A stretch of DNA of 30,646 bases, from the NCBI GenBank assembly GCA_964477115.1, contig CAYZCY010000018.1:1-30646 (forward strand), read 5' to 3'. The position numbers and the translations under genes were made by a program. The DNA is from RGIG3135 sp964477115. Its GTDB lineage: Bacteria > Actinomycetota > Coriobacteriia > Coriobacteriales > Eggerthellaceae. Every line of letters starts with the position of its first letter. Within the stretch, counting starts at the first letter, position 1. Below are positions 30,635-30,646 of the stretch, one piece after another. The notes beneath the pieces are model-generated. The model was not told the origin of the DNA. It saw nothing but the letters and a program-made list of their open reading frames with translations, and did no database searches.

Positions 30635-30646
30635 CGATTCATGGTG

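Overview
The window looks like a chromosomal piece of a high-GC anaerobe of the class Coriobacteriia, most likely family Eggerthellaceae (Eggerthella, Gordonibacter, Slackia and relatives). This is inferred from content: a cytoplasmic molybdopterin enzyme paired with a small ferredoxin-like subunit and major facilitator (MFS) carriers, a tungsten-type aldehyde:ferredoxin oxidoreductase (AOR), PucR-type regulation and several classical SDR dehydrogenases. There are no tRNA, rRNA, CRISPR, phage or transposase genes.

Layout. 1-605 is non-coding and carries degenerate repeats and a terminator-like hairpin. 606-2918 holds a DUF559-like nuclease gene (-) and a leucine-rich-repeat protein (+). 3126-10243 is a minus-strand block. 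In transcription order it contains a polyferredoxin (10243-9653) overlapping an AOR (9660-7573), an SDR dehydrogenase (7367-6606), a PucR/CdaR-type regulator with a GTG start (6396-4702) and a frameshifted MFS transporter (4365-3126). Facing away from it, 10601-16411 (+) holds an MFS carrier, an 800-residue molybdopterin oxidoreductase, a 114-residue two-cluster ferredoxin and a second MFS carrier. Two small Cys-rich zinc-ribbon genes follow (16685-17370).

The rest is mainly housekeeping: a PPi-type phosphofructokinase (17846-19051), a TauE/SafE permease (19314-20072, -), a RecJ-RecQ fusion (20263-23607), a bifunctional Rel (23750-26158), a metallo-beta-lactamase-fold hydrolase, a DUF47/PhoU-like protein, a zinc-dependent phospholipase C-like protein (-), a second SDR resembling hydroxysteroid dehydrogenases (-) and a Veg-family protein.

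How it may work together (inference). The 3.1-17.4 kb region reads as an accessory catabolic or respiratory island. MFS carriers would move a small organic substrate and its product. The molybdenum enzyme with its ferredoxin would reduce, dehydroxylate or transhydroxylate that substrate in the cytoplasm. The AOR-polyferredoxin pair and the SDR would interconvert acid, aldehyde and alcohol or keto groups. The PucR-type protein is the only regulator in the island.

The most unusual non-coding signals are four large, unrelated intergenic inverted-repeat structures (about 7.5, 17.6, 19.2 and 27.7 kb), a dispersed GAAGGTRAGC word found five times, and overlapping dyads at a TATAAT box in front of the AOR operon.
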